A stretch of DNA of 64,000 nucleotides from Euborellia annulipes (GCA_023213315.1 JAKCPI010002936.1:1-64000), one strand, 5' to 3'. Positions 1-10,493 are shown, numbered from the stretch's first letter. Numbers and translations are program-made. The notes: generated by a model from the letters alone, not told the origin.

Positions 1-838
1 CCGAGAAAGTTCTCTAGTTGTTTAAAAAAATTTTTTTTTTCTAAACAGACTGAATCGCCGATCGAACCCAACAAATTCAGGACCACTGCAGGTTGTTTTA
101 AATTATATTCGAATCCCCAACCGAGAATTCTTTAAGTTCCTTAAGTTGCTTTAATATTTGTTTTAAATATAGGCCTAGTTTTTGAATAATAAAATATATA
201 TATATATAGGTTAATGTAACCTTCATATTTCTTCTATATTTTCGTTATTTTTATATATATCTGAATCAAATTGTCTTTGCCACTCTATTTTTAGCTAACA
301 AAAAGAACGGAGAGAGAAAAAAACGAAAAAGTTACCTTTCATAAAAAAAAAATAATCGACATATTTAATTCAGGCTTATTTTCATTTATTTAATTTATAA
401 ATATTTTAATTAAATATTATATTTACCAAATAAACAAAGCATTATTGCAAATATTATTAATAGATCATGTTTTTAAATAAGCCTTATATGATATAACTTT
501 AATATTATTTCCTTTTAATCAATTCGTTGTGAATATATTCTAGGTTAGGCTTATACGACACAGCTTTTAATCACCTGTCAGAATTTTTTTTTACAAATGT
601 CAACAAAAAAAAAATTGTCCCGACAATTCTCGTTTCAAAAACAAAAAGTGACAAATTATTCGTGACAAATTGTCAAAATTCACCTATCAGCCTAGAAATT
701 TTATGAAACCAAAAAGTGACAAATTGTCATGACAATTTTACAAAAAATGTCATTTTTTTACTTGACAATTAAGTCAAGAGCGGATTTTTATGAAACAGGT
801 ATTCGACAAATTGACAAATTGTCACCTGTCACCTGTCA
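1..838. other. AT-rich non-coding stretch with GACAAATTGTC-like motifs
   Basis: No gene is recognised. From about 600 to 840 the motif GACAAATTGTC and its halves (GACAATT, AATTGTC) recur many times, together with TTTATGAAA. This looks like the subterminal part of the repeat whose ends form the palindrome at 839-890. Confidence 0.4.
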
Positions 839-890
839 TTGTCAGCTTTATGAAATAGGGCCCAGGGCCCTATTTCATAAAGACTGACAA
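839..890. repeat. Perfect-core palindrome (two repeat termini back to back)
   Basis: A 25-base arm (839-863) ending AATAGGGCCC faces its inverse complement (865-890), with A864 at the centre and one extra base in the right arm. The arm starts TTGTCAG and contains CTTTATGAAATAGGGCCC. It looks like two copies of a transposon terminus joined head to head, or the centre of a foldback element; GACAATT motifs continue on both sides. Confidence 0.6.
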
Positions 891-2150
891 TGCAACAATT
901 GTCAAAAATTGACATAAATTGTCAAGCTTACATTATGATTTTAGTCGCTCTGGCCCTATTTCTATCTCAATAATTTTGTTGAAATTATTAGAACTGTCAA
1001 GAGGGAATTCCTTTGATCACTTTTCACTTTTGTATCTTATTTTTGTTAAAAATTCAATAGAAAATAAAACTTTGTTTACTCATTATAATATGAAATCGTA
1101 GTTTTTTTTTTTTTTTTTTTTAATTTAATATCAATGGCTACAGGCAGGCTTTGTAGAATCGTTAAGTTCCATTGTTTTTTTTTTATTGAAATTCCCAATA
1201 GCTTGTTCGCAAAAAAATAAAAACCGAAACTTAATGGCTCTGTATGCAATTTGATTTCAAATTATTCCCAATTAACGGTGTTTAAATTAAAAAAAAATGA
1301 AATATTGAAAAGTAAAATGAGAGAAAAGGTTATAAAAATAAATTACCAATATGAATGGGATATTTAATCTCTTGCTCTTCCACAAAAATGTTCAATTCTT
1401 CTTTGATATCAAACATCTCTCTTGATTTTATTAATTATTGAAAGTTAAACGTATTATATTAATAAAAAAATAAATCTGAGAATAATGGCTTTGACAGCTT
1501 CAACCGAGTAAAAACTTCCACTAGAGCTACAGATGGCTCTAGTAGCGCTGTGGCTCACGGTTTAAAACTTTGCCCACCAACCGTAGATAAAAGGGATTTA
1601 TTTCATTTCATTTGAAAGATTCCAGCTAATTAATTAACGGTAAAAAATTAATTATTTTTTAACACAATGTTTACTAATTTATTTATCTATAAGATATAGA
1701 GCGAATTTTTTTAAAATATCTTTTATTTAATGAGATTAATCTAAAAAAAAAATTTATTTTTTCGAAAATCAAAAAAAAGGGCTTCTAATATTTGTAGATA
1801 TTTTAAATAGCTTTAATTTTAAAAAAATTTGAGGTCGATAGCTTTAAAATTGTGGCCGCTGGAACCTCCCAAAATTATCACCCCGAGGCGATTCCTTGAA
1901 TCACGAATTAGAATTTAATGAAAATGATTAATTGTTTTATAATATTCAAATATATATTTTATAGAAGAGTATCTTAATTGCTTCGCTTTAATTTTGAATT
2001 AATTAGTGTAATTACGTGAATAATGGAATAATATAATTAAATATTAAAACTAAAAAAAATAATTATTCGTTCTCGATTTATTGTTATAAGAGGAATATGA
2101 ATAAGTTTAAGTTAATAGCGCTTTATAGATTGAAATTATTTAATTAAAAG
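891..2150. other. Non-coding, AT-rich, no recognised element
   Basis: I see no splice-bounded coding segment, RNA gene or complete mobile element here. There are poly-A/T runs and the short local inverted motif CTAGAGCTACAGATGGCTCTAG near 1522. Confidence 0.4.
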
Positions 2151-2183
2151 AATTAACACTTTACTAATTGGGTCACGGTAATG

Positions 2184-2360
2184 ATTGAGATAAAAGGGAA
2201 GGGATGGGACTAATTTGGTACCGTTGGAGAAGAGTTGTAGGGACATTATTCCCTGAGGGACACTGGTCTGTACCATGGAGTCCGGAAGATGATTGTCGTT
2301 GTCGTGTGTGGAGACGCCAGGAAAACACGCCGATGCGACCAGGTATTTCTTAGGTGAGTA
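2184..2360 (+). other. Open, relatively GC-rich segment, possible exon of unknown gene
   Basis: This segment is richer in GC than its surroundings and has about 60 open codons on the plus strand. The reading frame is rich in Trp and Arg (GHWSVPWSPEDDCRCRVW) and ends at TAG near 2352. The minus strand is also open for 85 codons. A potential splice donor (AG followed by GTATTT) lies at about 2341. I do not recognise the protein in either frame, so this is a candidate exon only, and it could equally be part of an LTR-like element. Confidence 0.2.
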
Positions 2361-2449
2361 GTAGTAATGTGATGATTGTTTTAATATATTCAAAGGATAA
2401 TTAATTGCAGTAATTATTTGTTTTTAGGTACGCACAAATTAGAATTGTT

Positions 2450-2545
2450 GATTGTTAAAGAGTTGAGTTGCGTCTGCTCGTAGCGTCGCTTGCCTCCGCC
2501 GAGAGGAGTGCGCGAGCGCCTGCCACTTCCTGGAGTGCGGAAGAA
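2450..2545. promoter_or_regulatory. CpG-rich island, possible promoter or LTR leader
   Basis: A short stretch dense in CG dinucleotides (GCGTCTGCTCGTAGCGTCGC, then GCCGAGAGGAGTGCGCGAGC) sits in otherwise AT-rich DNA, about 60 bases upstream of the open segment at 2603. This composition fits a promoter or 5' untranslated exon, or a retrotransposon leader. No TATA box is clear. Confidence 0.25.
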
Positions 2546-2602
2546 GATTCATTTATTTAATTTGACATCGATTAATGATTAGATTGGATTATTACTGTAC
2601 AG

Positions 2603-2821
2603 GAGGTACTGGAATATTCACTCTTGAACAGTTTGGTGTCTTGTTATGGGCAATTATTGCTTTCAATTCCTTTCTTGTTTCAGATAGCTGGTGGGGGGTT
2701 TCTTTCTTTCCACTTCACTAGGGGAACACTTGGGTCGTGCGCATTTGGGATAGGGTTTGTGACCTTGATCGGCATATACTATTTGGAGTTAAATTTCAAA
2801 TTAAATAAGCTTATGTTATAA
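2603..2821 (+). CDS. Possible terminal exon of unknown hydrophobic protein
   Basis: A splice-acceptor-like sequence (ATTACTGTACAG) ends at 2602 and is followed by an open frame of 72 codons to TAA at 2819-2821. A second, stronger acceptor (TTTCTTGTTTCAG) lies inside at about 2684, so the exon may begin there with residues IAGGGFLSFHFTRG. The C-terminal part (FGIGFVTLIGIYYLEL) could be one membrane segment. AATAAA-like poly(A) signals follow at about 2828. I do not recognise the family. Another frame is also open over the first 110 bases and hydrophobic (FGVLLWAIIAFNSFLV), so the frame is uncertain. The CpG-rich stretch at 2450-2545 could be its promoter. Confidence 0.25.
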   Translation, partial: EVLEYSLLNSLVSCYGQLLLSIPFLFQIAGGGFLSFHFTRGTLGSCAFGIGFVTLIGIYYLELNFKLNKLML

Positions 2822-3072
2822 AATGTAAATAAATAAAATAATTATAAAATTGCAGATATTTGATAATAATTAGAACATGTTTAATATCAATTGATAATTG
2901 GGTTCTGGAGGGGGGGGGGGGAAAAGGGGGGCTTTCGTCTCCTTCTAAACATGTTTAATATTTTTAAAGTTAAATAAAAGAGAAAATATTTATATTTATA
3001 TAAGATTTCTACTCATTCATTTCATAATAAGATAACTTTTTAATTAATGCTTAGTATCATCCAATGTTTACA
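2822..3072. other. Intergenic spacer with G12 homopolymer
   Basis: The spacer between the 3' ends of two convergent candidate genes is AT-rich and has a run of 12 G at about 2911. No other feature is seen. Confidence 0.4.
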
Positions 3073-3644
3073 TTACAACATATCGCATTTATATGGTTTT
3101 TCACCAGTGTGTATATAAATATGAGATGAAAGATTCCATTTTTGAGCAAATCGCTTATTGCATATATGACATTTAAAAGGTTTTTCACCTGTATGAATAC
3201 GCATATGAGTTGAAAGATTAGGTTTTTGATTAAATTGTTTATTGCAGAGTTCGCATTTAAAGGGCTTTTCACCTGTGTGTGATAGCTTATGGCTTGAGAG
3301 AGAAGATTGGTAAGAAAATTGTTTTTTACACAAATCACATTCAAAGGGCTTTTCACCTGTGTGCTTACGATTATGTGTTTTAAGTTGAGATTTCTGAGCA
3401 AATTGTTTTTCACAAATTTCGCATTTAAAGGGCTTTTCACCTGTGTGCTTGCTTAAATGTTGTTTTAGATATGAGGGATAAGCAAAGTGTTTATTACAGT
3501 AATTACAGGAATACACTATTTTGTCTTTCGAGTTTGTATTGTGCTGTGGATCATCTGTTTTAACACTGTTCTCATTTTCCAAAGATTTTATCTTCTGATT
3601 GGCGGTCCTATCTTTGCTATTTGTCCTCGAATGGAAAGGTTCTC
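3073..3644 (-). CDS. C2H2 zinc-finger protein, 3'-terminal exon
   Basis: This exon probably encodes the DNA-binding half of a nuclear transcription factor. It holds five complete C2H2 fingers, each of the form C-x2-C-x12-H-x3-H, joined by canonical TGEKPF linkers: starting CNYC, CEIC, CDLC, CELC and CHIC. A sixth finger begins (TGEKPYKCDML) and stops at TAA (3073-3075) after its first cysteine. The exon start is set by a minus-strand acceptor (TTTTTTCAG) ending at 3645. The frame stays open from there through a polar, Ser/Asn/Lys-rich linker (about 45 residues) with no Met, so the initiator lies in an upstream exon at higher coordinates that I could not find. An exon-encoded finger array of this kind is typical of metazoan zinc-finger genes. 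The target sequence cannot be predicted. Confidence 0.8.
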
Positions 3645-3882
3645 CTGAAAAAATTCAAAAAAAAAATATACATTTTGTTTTTTTTTTTAAATTGAATGTT
3701 TTAAGGGGATGTAGAAGATAAAGCGGATAGCGTTAATATCGTGCATTCTTTAGTCAAACAAAATTATTTTTTGGTTTAAAAAGATTTAATATTTTCCTTA
3801 TAGACTCATAACAAAATACAATATTTATATTTTAAAAAAATTTCTAATTCAGTCACTCTTTGCAGAACAAAATAGAGAATGA

Positions 3883-4094
3883 GCCGACAAAATATACTTC
3901 AAATTGAAAAACTTATTGGAAGGAGAGAATTACACCGATTGGAAATTTGCAATGAAAGCACTACTTCAATTGGATGATCTTTGGTACGTTGTAGAAAAAG
4001 GAGCGGAAGCTAATACTCTTACAAAAGATAAGAATGCTTTATCAAAAATCATTTTATCGAGAGATAAATTAAACTATTCTCATATAAAAAAATG
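3883..4094 (+). pseudogene. Ty1/copia Gag N-terminal fragment
   Basis: About 70 open codons (after a TGA at 3880-3882) read KLKNLLEGENYTDWKFAMKA and continue through LLQLDDLWYVVE and ALSKIILSRDKLNYSHIKKC. The pattern 'L.GENY..WKF.M.ALL...DLW.VV', followed by 'A...I.LS....SHI', is the hallmark of the N-terminal UBN2/copia-type Gag region of Ty1/copia retrotransposons. Only this part remains, and the frame is cut at about 4095 by a SINE head. No LTR, protease, integrase or reverse transcriptase is seen nearby, so this is a dead fragment. Confidence 0.65.
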
Positions 4095-4095
4095 C

Positions 4096-4170
4096 GAGCC
4101 CACGGGGCATGGCGTAGAGGTTAGCGTGCTAACCTCGTATACCAAACGTCGCGGGTTCGGACCTTAATAT
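4096..4170 (+). repeat. SINE head (tRNA-derived), inserted in copia Gag
   Basis: A tRNA-like sequence carries a pol III A box (TGGCGTAGAGGTTAGCG) and B box (GGGTTCGGACC). It matches the heads of the other SINE copies in the window, but its body ends abruptly after the B box. The insertion interrupts the Gag reading frame at about 4095. Confidence 0.65.
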
Positions 4171-4227
4171 GTCTTCAATTGTACTTCGTTCCGGTTACGT
4201 ATTTGCTAAACTATATTATGAAAATAT

Positions 4228-4410
4228 ATATATTGGTGTCCAGGCATTCTTATTTAATTTAACAAGACTGTGAGTGTTGAATACTATTATCTTATTCAAA
4301 TATATAGATCTCGAAAAATATTTAGCCTTTTGGTATCCAAATGGCTTAAATAAAATCCTCGAACTGCCTGTGATCCGAACCCTCGACCCTTGGTATACAA
4401 GGCAGGCGAT
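4228..4410 (-). repeat. SINE fragment, interrupted
   Basis: In reverse orientation this holds the SINE centre (GTCCAGGCATTCTTATTT), about 65 unrelated bases, then the hairpin half (GGTATCCAAATGGCTTAAAT), the B-box complement (GATCCGAACC) and the head. Confidence 0.55.
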
Positions 4411-4439
4411 AAATTTTACATCTTGAATTCTAATATATC

Positions 4440-4563
4440 GGCGGAAACTAAATATATCTCAACACAAAAATATCTAGTGTGGCAAACAGAGTACACAACT
4501 TTCGTTTACCGAAAATAAGAATAAGTAATGTGCTGTGCTGCCAGTCACACCAGATTTTTTAGA
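4440..4563. repeat. Diverged 3' hairpin of repeat R1
   Basis: This follows the pattern AACTAAATATATCTC...ATCTAGTGTGGC...GCCAGTCACACCAGATTTTT seen at the 3' end of complete R1 copies. The left arm has decayed (CTAGTGTGGC instead of CTGGTGTGAC). Confidence 0.6.
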
Positions 4564-4631
4564 TAACATCAGGCTTATAAATATTTGACGTTAATCCATT
4601 TAATTAACAGGAGGCTAATTAGTTTAAATAA

Positions 4632-5085
4632 TCTTTCTCTTACCTTTATATATGTTAATATTAGAGTGAGAAAGTATTGAATTCATGTCAAAAATTCGAT
4701 GTCGAGATTTTGATGGATATATACGTTTTGAGGTCCCCTGAAACAAAAAATATTGTTTTCGCAACATGTTCTTTCTGTGAACAACATATCTCAAGAACGA
4801 AAAGAGCTAGGAGGTTAAAATTGTATATTTAAGTTAGGTACCCCCATGGGACGTGTCACGAAGCTTTTGAACAAAATCGACCAAACACTTTATTGATGTA
4901 ATTTTTCAGTTTTTTTAGATTTTTTCAAAATTCGCTCCAACGATTTTGATTAAAATCAATTATTTTTTAGCTCTTTAAAATGTATACTTATTTTACCCTT
5001 GAAATATTTTGAAGCACACTTTATTCTTGTACTCCATAGGAAAGATAGGAGAAATGGATGCCATGGTGACAAAATATAAATACCC
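4632..5085 (+). repeat. R1 composite repeat, partial
   Basis: It begins with the R1 5' hairpin (CTTTCTCTTACC ... GAGAAAGTA) and the core ATTCGATGTCGAGATTTTGA. The CATGGGACG block, the TTCGCTCCAACGATTTTGAT block and the GCCATGG block follow. The GTCTG repeat tract is nearly absent. Confidence 0.7.
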
Positions 5086-6325
5086 CAATACTTTGCTTTA
5101 TGGCCTAGATACGTTCCACTAAACTTGGCCGCAAAGCGAATAGCCGTATAAGGAATCATCTTAGATTTTTTCTTAGATCTTAGATTTTTTGTAGTAAGTA
5201 GCCTTTTAATCTAGAGAAAAAGAGATTTCGATCTCTCAGTTATTTTACAAAGAAATTAAATTATTAGTGAATTTTGAGGGTTTCATTAAAAAAAAAAAAT
5301 TCTCTTCAATCTCTTTTAAGCATAGATATTTCATTTATTTCTATCCGATTTATTTTGATCCTTAATCTTTTACAGAAAATAATCTTTTGAATTGGAAAGA
5401 TTACTTATTTGATTAAAAAAAAGAAGCTCAGATTTCTTAAAAATGGGGGGGGGATCACCACCAATATAAATCGACATTTTTTTTTTAAATTTTACTAATT
5501 TTATCTTTTTACCGGAGGCCATTGAGCTACAAATGGCTACAAAAACAAATTATTAGCCTTTAAATAACATAAATGATCTTATATTCAAAGCTAAAATTCA
5601 ATTCCTATCTAATCTGATTTTTATTTAATTCAAATGAATGTTATTGTTAATATGAAATTATTGACTTCAGAAAAAGGTCATTATAACGAGATGATTGAAC
5701 TTCTAACAAGTTCAAAAATAAATTTTAGATATCAATGTTAAAAATATTTACATATAGATTGCAATACTCTCATCATAGAGTGCTATTTAGTTGATAAATT
5801 AAAGAAGTCCAGATTAAAATTAGCTATACCCTGCAGTTGAAATTATATTTTTTGAATTCCACCGAATTGTCAAAAAAATAATCTTTTTATTTGGAAAGAT
5901 TATTTACTTGATTAAAAAAAAGAAGCCCAAATTTGTTAGAGAATGCCTACTGTTTTTAATTTCGAAATTCGGGGAGGGGTAGGGGGAGAATTAGTGACCC
6001 AGAGATTATAGAAGTTGAATATTGATAATCTTTTAAAACAATGGGAAGTGGATTCGGTCCTCAGGAAGTTCCATGAATATTTATTTAATTCGTTTCAATA
6101 CCAAATAATATAAATCGGGGACGTATATAGAATTTTTTTCGGCGGGTCCCTCCATACAAAAAAATATTAAAAAACGGATATCCTGAGCTCCGAGGGGCCC
6201 GGATTCTCTCAAAGACAAATTTTCACAAATTTTTCCATTTTAACTATTTTTTTTTTTTTTTAGTAAATTTTCCCTCGTAACTCAAATCACTCCATTTTCA
6301 CTGTTGCGAATATAATTTGACCTAT
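5086..6325. other. Non-coding, AT-rich, with a short direct repeat
   Basis: No gene is recognised. A segment of about 50 bp at 5373-5425 (TTGGAAAGATTACTTATTTG, A-run, GAAGCTCA) recurs at about 5875-5930 with a few changes. The remainder holds homopolymer tracts. Confidence 0.4.
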
Positions 6326-6327
6326 TT

Positions 6328-6622
6328 TTTTTTTTATTTTTATTTTATTTTATTTTTTTTAAAATGGAAATGAACAAATAATTCACACTTTTTTCTCATT
6401 CACACTCACACTCACACACACATTCACACAGTCTTTTCGGCAACTCAGGCCATTTAAGACTTTAGACGATAACCGTTGGTAGAGATATATTATCTATTGT
6501 GGGGTGAGGCATTTCTATTTAAGCCATCTGGTATCCAAATGGCTTAAATAAAATCATCGGACTGCCTGGGTCCGAACCCGCGACGTTTGGTATAGGAGGG
6601 AGGACGCTCGACCTACTTTTTT
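6328..6622 (-). repeat. tRNA-derived SINE, near full length
   Basis: Read on the minus strand: tRNA-like head with B box (GGGTTCGGACC at about 6572), the hairpin AGCCATTTGGATACC... (here with GGTATCC as loop), the AACGGTTATCG block, the AAGACTGTGTG block, a GTGTGTGAGTG-rich tail and poly(A) (plus-strand T-rich tract 6305-6360). Confidence 0.75.
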
Positions 6623-6669
6623 TATTTTTATTTTTTTAACGCCAAACTCGGGGAATTGAACAAATAATT

Positions 6670-6815
6670 AATATTCAATAAAATGTATGAAAGCTTATTA
6701 TGTTTGGTTTTGGTGGCGATAAACAAGATCCTACATAAAAAACATATCGTTTTTATTCTCTTGTTCATCGCCACCAGAACCAAACAATAAGCTTTCATAC
6801 ATTTTATTGAATATT
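6670..6815. repeat. Inverted repeat with ~57-bp arms (foldback)
   Basis: The left arm (6670-6728) and right arm (6759-6815) are near-perfect inverse complements: AATATTCAATAAAATGTATG in the left arm faces CATACATTTTATTGAATATT in the right. The loop is about 30 bases and AT-rich. No ORF is present. It could be a small MITE or two abutting transposon ends. Confidence 0.75.
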
Positions 6816-6950
6816 TTTTTTATTTTTGTATACGAGTTTCTTTGAAAAAACTTCGGGAGGAGGGGGGCTGGGCTCCCTCAGCCTTATATAGGCCCTTGAT
6901 ATAAATAAATACACCAATATACATGTATATTGCAATTAAAATAAGTTTTG

Positions 6951-7060
6951 GTTTTGGTATCCAAATGGCTTAAATAAAATCATCGGACTGCCTGGGGTCC
7001 GAACCAGTGACTTTTGGTATACGAGGTTAGCACGCTAACCCCTACACCAAGCCCGATGGC
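6951..7060 (-). repeat. SINE fragment: head plus hairpin
   Basis: This is reverse-oriented and holds GGTATCCAAATGGCTTAAAT, GGGGTCCGAACC (B box complement) and a head ending ACACCAAGCCCG. The 3' half of the SINE is missing. Confidence 0.7.
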
Positions 7061-7985
7061 TCCTTAAAACTTCTAAATATAGATTAAAGGGAAAAGAAAT
7101 ATATCTTGAATTTTTTTTCTAAGCAATTTTTTTCTCATTTAATTGAAATTCTTTATTAATAAAAGTTTATTGATATTAAGAGCTTTAAAGCAACGTTAAA
7201 GAATTTAATCGGTTTACACACTCAAAGCCAAAGGTTTTACCTCAAAAGGATTAATTTAACTCTTTGAAAAATCTACCCTCTTTCATTCGATTTCCTTAAG
7301 AAATTATAAGAGACTTTAGAAAGATAAAAAAAAATTTTCCGTTATTACTTTTCCCGTTAATTTTTTAAATTTGAACAAATTTAAAACTAAATAAATAAAC
7401 CATTATCAATCTGTTTTTACCAGGGAGGTAGGGAGTGACACTAAGGCTTGTTTGAAGGAGTGGGGGGTGGCTCCAAAAAAGAGGGGAGAAATTCGTGTCG
7501 GCCATATTGAAAATATGTAAACATTGACTTTTCCATAGGACATAATACAATTTTGTTTCCAATTTTCTCGTGTTTTTGAAAGTTTTTCTTAGATATTTCT
7601 TCTTTGTTTTATAGTTTTGTTCATATATTTAAACATTTGAAATAGTTTTTAATGATTTAATTTGTAATTACTTGTTTTTTTTTAGATTTTAAGTCTAGGT
7701 TAGGTATAGGTTATAGATAGTTGTTTTATTGAAGAATTCTTGATTTTGTGTGTTTTTATTTTATTTTTATTTTTAAAAATAATTAACATGGCATGTTCTG
7801 CATATGTATGCATGAAACGACCTATAAAAAAAAGTAAAAGACAGCAAAATGAAGAGGAATCTGGGAAAACATTTTCTTTCTACAAGCCCCCTAAAAAGCT
7901 TCTTTTGATGAGAAAACATCAGGTATTTTTTTTTTTTTATCATAACAAGTGCCTCAAAACTACCAGTCATATTTATATATAGTCA
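7061..7985. other. Non-coding, AT-rich, no recognised element
   Basis: Short open frames occur on both strands at 7740-7980, but they lack splice or domain support. Nothing else is recognised. Confidence 0.35.
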
Positions 7986-8135
7986 GTTTTTTTTTTTTTT
8001 TTTAACATTCACACTTTGTTTTCTCATTCACACTCACATTCACACACAAATTCACACAGTCTTTTCGGCAACTTAGGCCATTTAAGACTTTTAACGATAC
8101 TAGTATTTTTAATAATATATCTATTGGGGTATATC
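7986..8135 (-). repeat. SINE 3'-half fragment
   Basis: This holds the poly-T tract, ACATTCACACTTTG, GTCTTTTCGGCAACTTAGGC and ACGATA: the 3' part of the SINE in reverse. It stops at TATTGGGGT, so the head and hairpin are lost. Confidence 0.65.
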
Positions 8136-8808
8136 TACCAGTTAATTGCATAAATTTATCATACTAAACAAAATATTTTTTGTATATAACATTATGAGAT
8201 TTATATAAATTAATACTTTTGGTAATTAAACAAATATATTAATAAATATATTTTTTGTTTATATTTTATTTTTTGTAACCATTTTTCCATTAAACTAATG
8301 ATAATTTCTTTTTTTTAATTGACTAATCAACAGCATTAGGAAGAGAATGATTGCCGCAACATTTAATTTTTTTTTATACATATATGCATATCAAAACGAC
8401 CTGCGGTTGAAATAAAATAATTTTTAAAGAGTTTTTCCTTCATGAGAAAATTTTTTGCTCACATAATTTTCCAAAAAAAAGGCCCGAAATTTGATGATAT
8501 ATTAACATTACGTTCAATGGGAAATTCAATGTTTTCATCTTTTCAATATGGCGGCTGTGACGTCATTTAGGCGACAACTTTTTATTCCAAAGCTTCCCTC
8601 CCTACCTCCCTGGTTTTTACCGATGTTCAAACAACCATTATTTAACTAAATGTGAAATTATTTAAATAAAAACTAAAAAGTCCTATGAACTCGGGAAATT
8701 TTAATAAAAAAAATAAATTTCTTTAGTTTAATTCTAATTTGTTTTATTATATAAGCTTACGCCAATCTCTTTATTCTAAGATCTACTTCTAATTATTTAC
8801 ATTAATTA
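8136..8808. other. Non-coding, AT-rich
   Basis: No gene or complete element is seen. CTCCCTACCTCCCTGG at about 8597 resembles the inverse of CCAGGGAGGTAGGGAG at 7421-7436, suggesting that the ends of one inverted-repeat element bracket 7420-8612. Confidence 0.35.
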
Positions 8809-9872
8809 GTCTTTTTTACTTTCTCTTAGCCTATATATGAAATATATAGGAGAGAAAGTATTGCGATCATGTCAAAAATTCGATGTCGAGATTTTGATGG
8901 ATATACATGTTTTGAGGTCCCCTGAGTCCAAAAAAGTGGGTCCCGCAAATTGGTCTGTGTGTATGTGTGTGTGTGTGTGTGTGCGTGCGTGTGTGCGTGC
9001 GTGTGTCTGTATGTGTGGACAGATTTTTAGCATGAAGGAATTGAGCTACCGGATTGAAATTTTATATTTAACTTAGGTACCTTCCCACACGCTCAAAATA
9101 ACCTTTTGAACAAAATCGGCCAAAAAGTACTAGTACTTTACTGATGTACTTTTTCAGTTTTTTTCGATTTTCTCAAAATTCCCTCCAAGGATTTTTTTTT
9201 AAAATTCATAAATCAACTATTTTTTAGATGCTCTTTAAAATGTATATTCTCATTTTGCCGTTGAAATCTTCTGAAGACCACTTTACTCTTGTTCTTCATA
9301 GGAAAGATAGAAATGGTTGCCATGGTAACGGAATTTAAATCTTTTTCTTTTTATTAGATTAAAAATCAATTATTATTTAAATTCCCATTTTTTTTAAAAT
9401 TTATTTGTGTCTTTAATTGTTTCAAAGAAAACATATATGTCTCTCTCTCACTTGCAAACATTATCGCCTCTCTCTACTCTTTTTTAAATTCCCTTTCCAC
9501 CTTATCTTCGCAAAGAAACAATGTTAATTTCCTATAGGGATTTGTATGTTAATTTCGATTCAAAAGGGGGTCCCCTTTAGAACTTTTTAGGCATTTAAAA
9601 TTTTTTTTTCCAATTCTTATGAAATTTTGTATTTATTTACGATTCTATATTGTGTATAAAATGTCCAAATATGAGATTAAAATTTTGAAAAATAACCATA
9701 GTTTATTTCAAGCAGTCAACATTTAAAATGCAAGTTTGAAACTAAGGTGCTATCGGAAACTAAATATATCTCGACACAAAAAATCTGGTGTGACCAGCAC
9801 AGTGCGCAACTTTCTCTTACCGAAGGGTAAGAGAAAGTTGTGTGCTGTGCGCCAGTCACACCAGATTTTTTA
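8809..9872 (+). repeat. R1 composite repeat, full-length reference copy
   Basis: Modules in order: 5' hairpin (ACTTTCTCTT ... AGAGAAAGTA); core ATTCGATGTCGAGATTTTGA and GAGGTCCCCTGAGTCC; GT/GC microsatellite (8957-9004); GTACTAGTACTTTACTGATG; GCCATGGTAAC block; a CTATAGGGATTTGTATG block; AATGTCCAAATATGAG; then a 3' hairpin (9790-9870) whose arms are AATCTGGTGTGACCAGCACA and its approximate inverse complement. No long ORF is present, so it is non-autonomous. I cannot assign it to a superfamily. Confidence 0.75.
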
Positions 9873-9984
9873 GTTAATGATAATATTTATAATAGTTGTG
9901 TTGCCATCGTCTTTTCATCAACTGCTTTTACTTTACTAATTTCATTTTTTTTTGTAATTAAAAAAAACTTAAAAAAAAATTTTG

Positions 9985-10170
9985 AAAAAAATTGAAAAAA
10001 AAAACTGAAAAAGTGCATCAGTAAAGTACTAGTACTCTTTGGCCGATTTTGATTAACAGCTTATTTTCACGCTCCCGTGGGGTGTTTGATTTGTTATACA
10101 AAAACCGATTTAGATGTGATCTCAATTGGATACCAATCAATTGAAATAATTAGAAATCAACTATTTTTTA
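9985..10170 (-). repeat. R1 internal fragment, reversed
   Basis: GTGCATCAGTAAAGTACTAG and CTCTTTGGCCGATTTTG are the inverse of the R1 centre. The piece lies between two forward R1 copies and is partly scrambled. Confidence 0.55.
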
Positions 10171-10180
10171 GATGCTTTTT

Positions 10181-10493
10181 ACTTTCTCTTACCTCTATAT
10201 ATATGTTAATATATATATAGAGAGAAAGTATTGGATTCATGTCAAAAATTCGATGTCGAGATTTTGATGGATATACACGTTTTGAGGTCCCCTGTATCCA
10301 AAAAGTGGTTTTCGCGACATGGTCTGTCTGTGTGTCTGTCTGTCTGTCTGTGTGTCTGTGAACAAAATATCTCAAGAACAAAAAGAGCTAGGAAGTTGAA
10401 ATTTTATATTTAAGTTAGGCACCCCCCATGGGACGTGACACGAAGCTTTTGAACAAAATCGACCAAAGAGTACTAGTACTTTACTGATGCACT
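10181..10493 (+). repeat. R1 composite repeat, 5' part
   Basis: This has the 5' hairpin, core and TCTG tract (10321-10360), through ACTTTACTGATGCACTTTT. It is cut at 10493, where another R1 copy starts with its own 5' hairpin. Confidence 0.7.

Noticed and set aside
4096..4170. A functional tRNA gene
   Set aside because: A and B boxes are present, but the acceptor stem does not close and the same sequence recurs as the SINE head throughout the window.
8957..9020. GT/GC tract as a regulatory element
   Set aside because: It is the microsatellite module present in most R1 copies at the same position.
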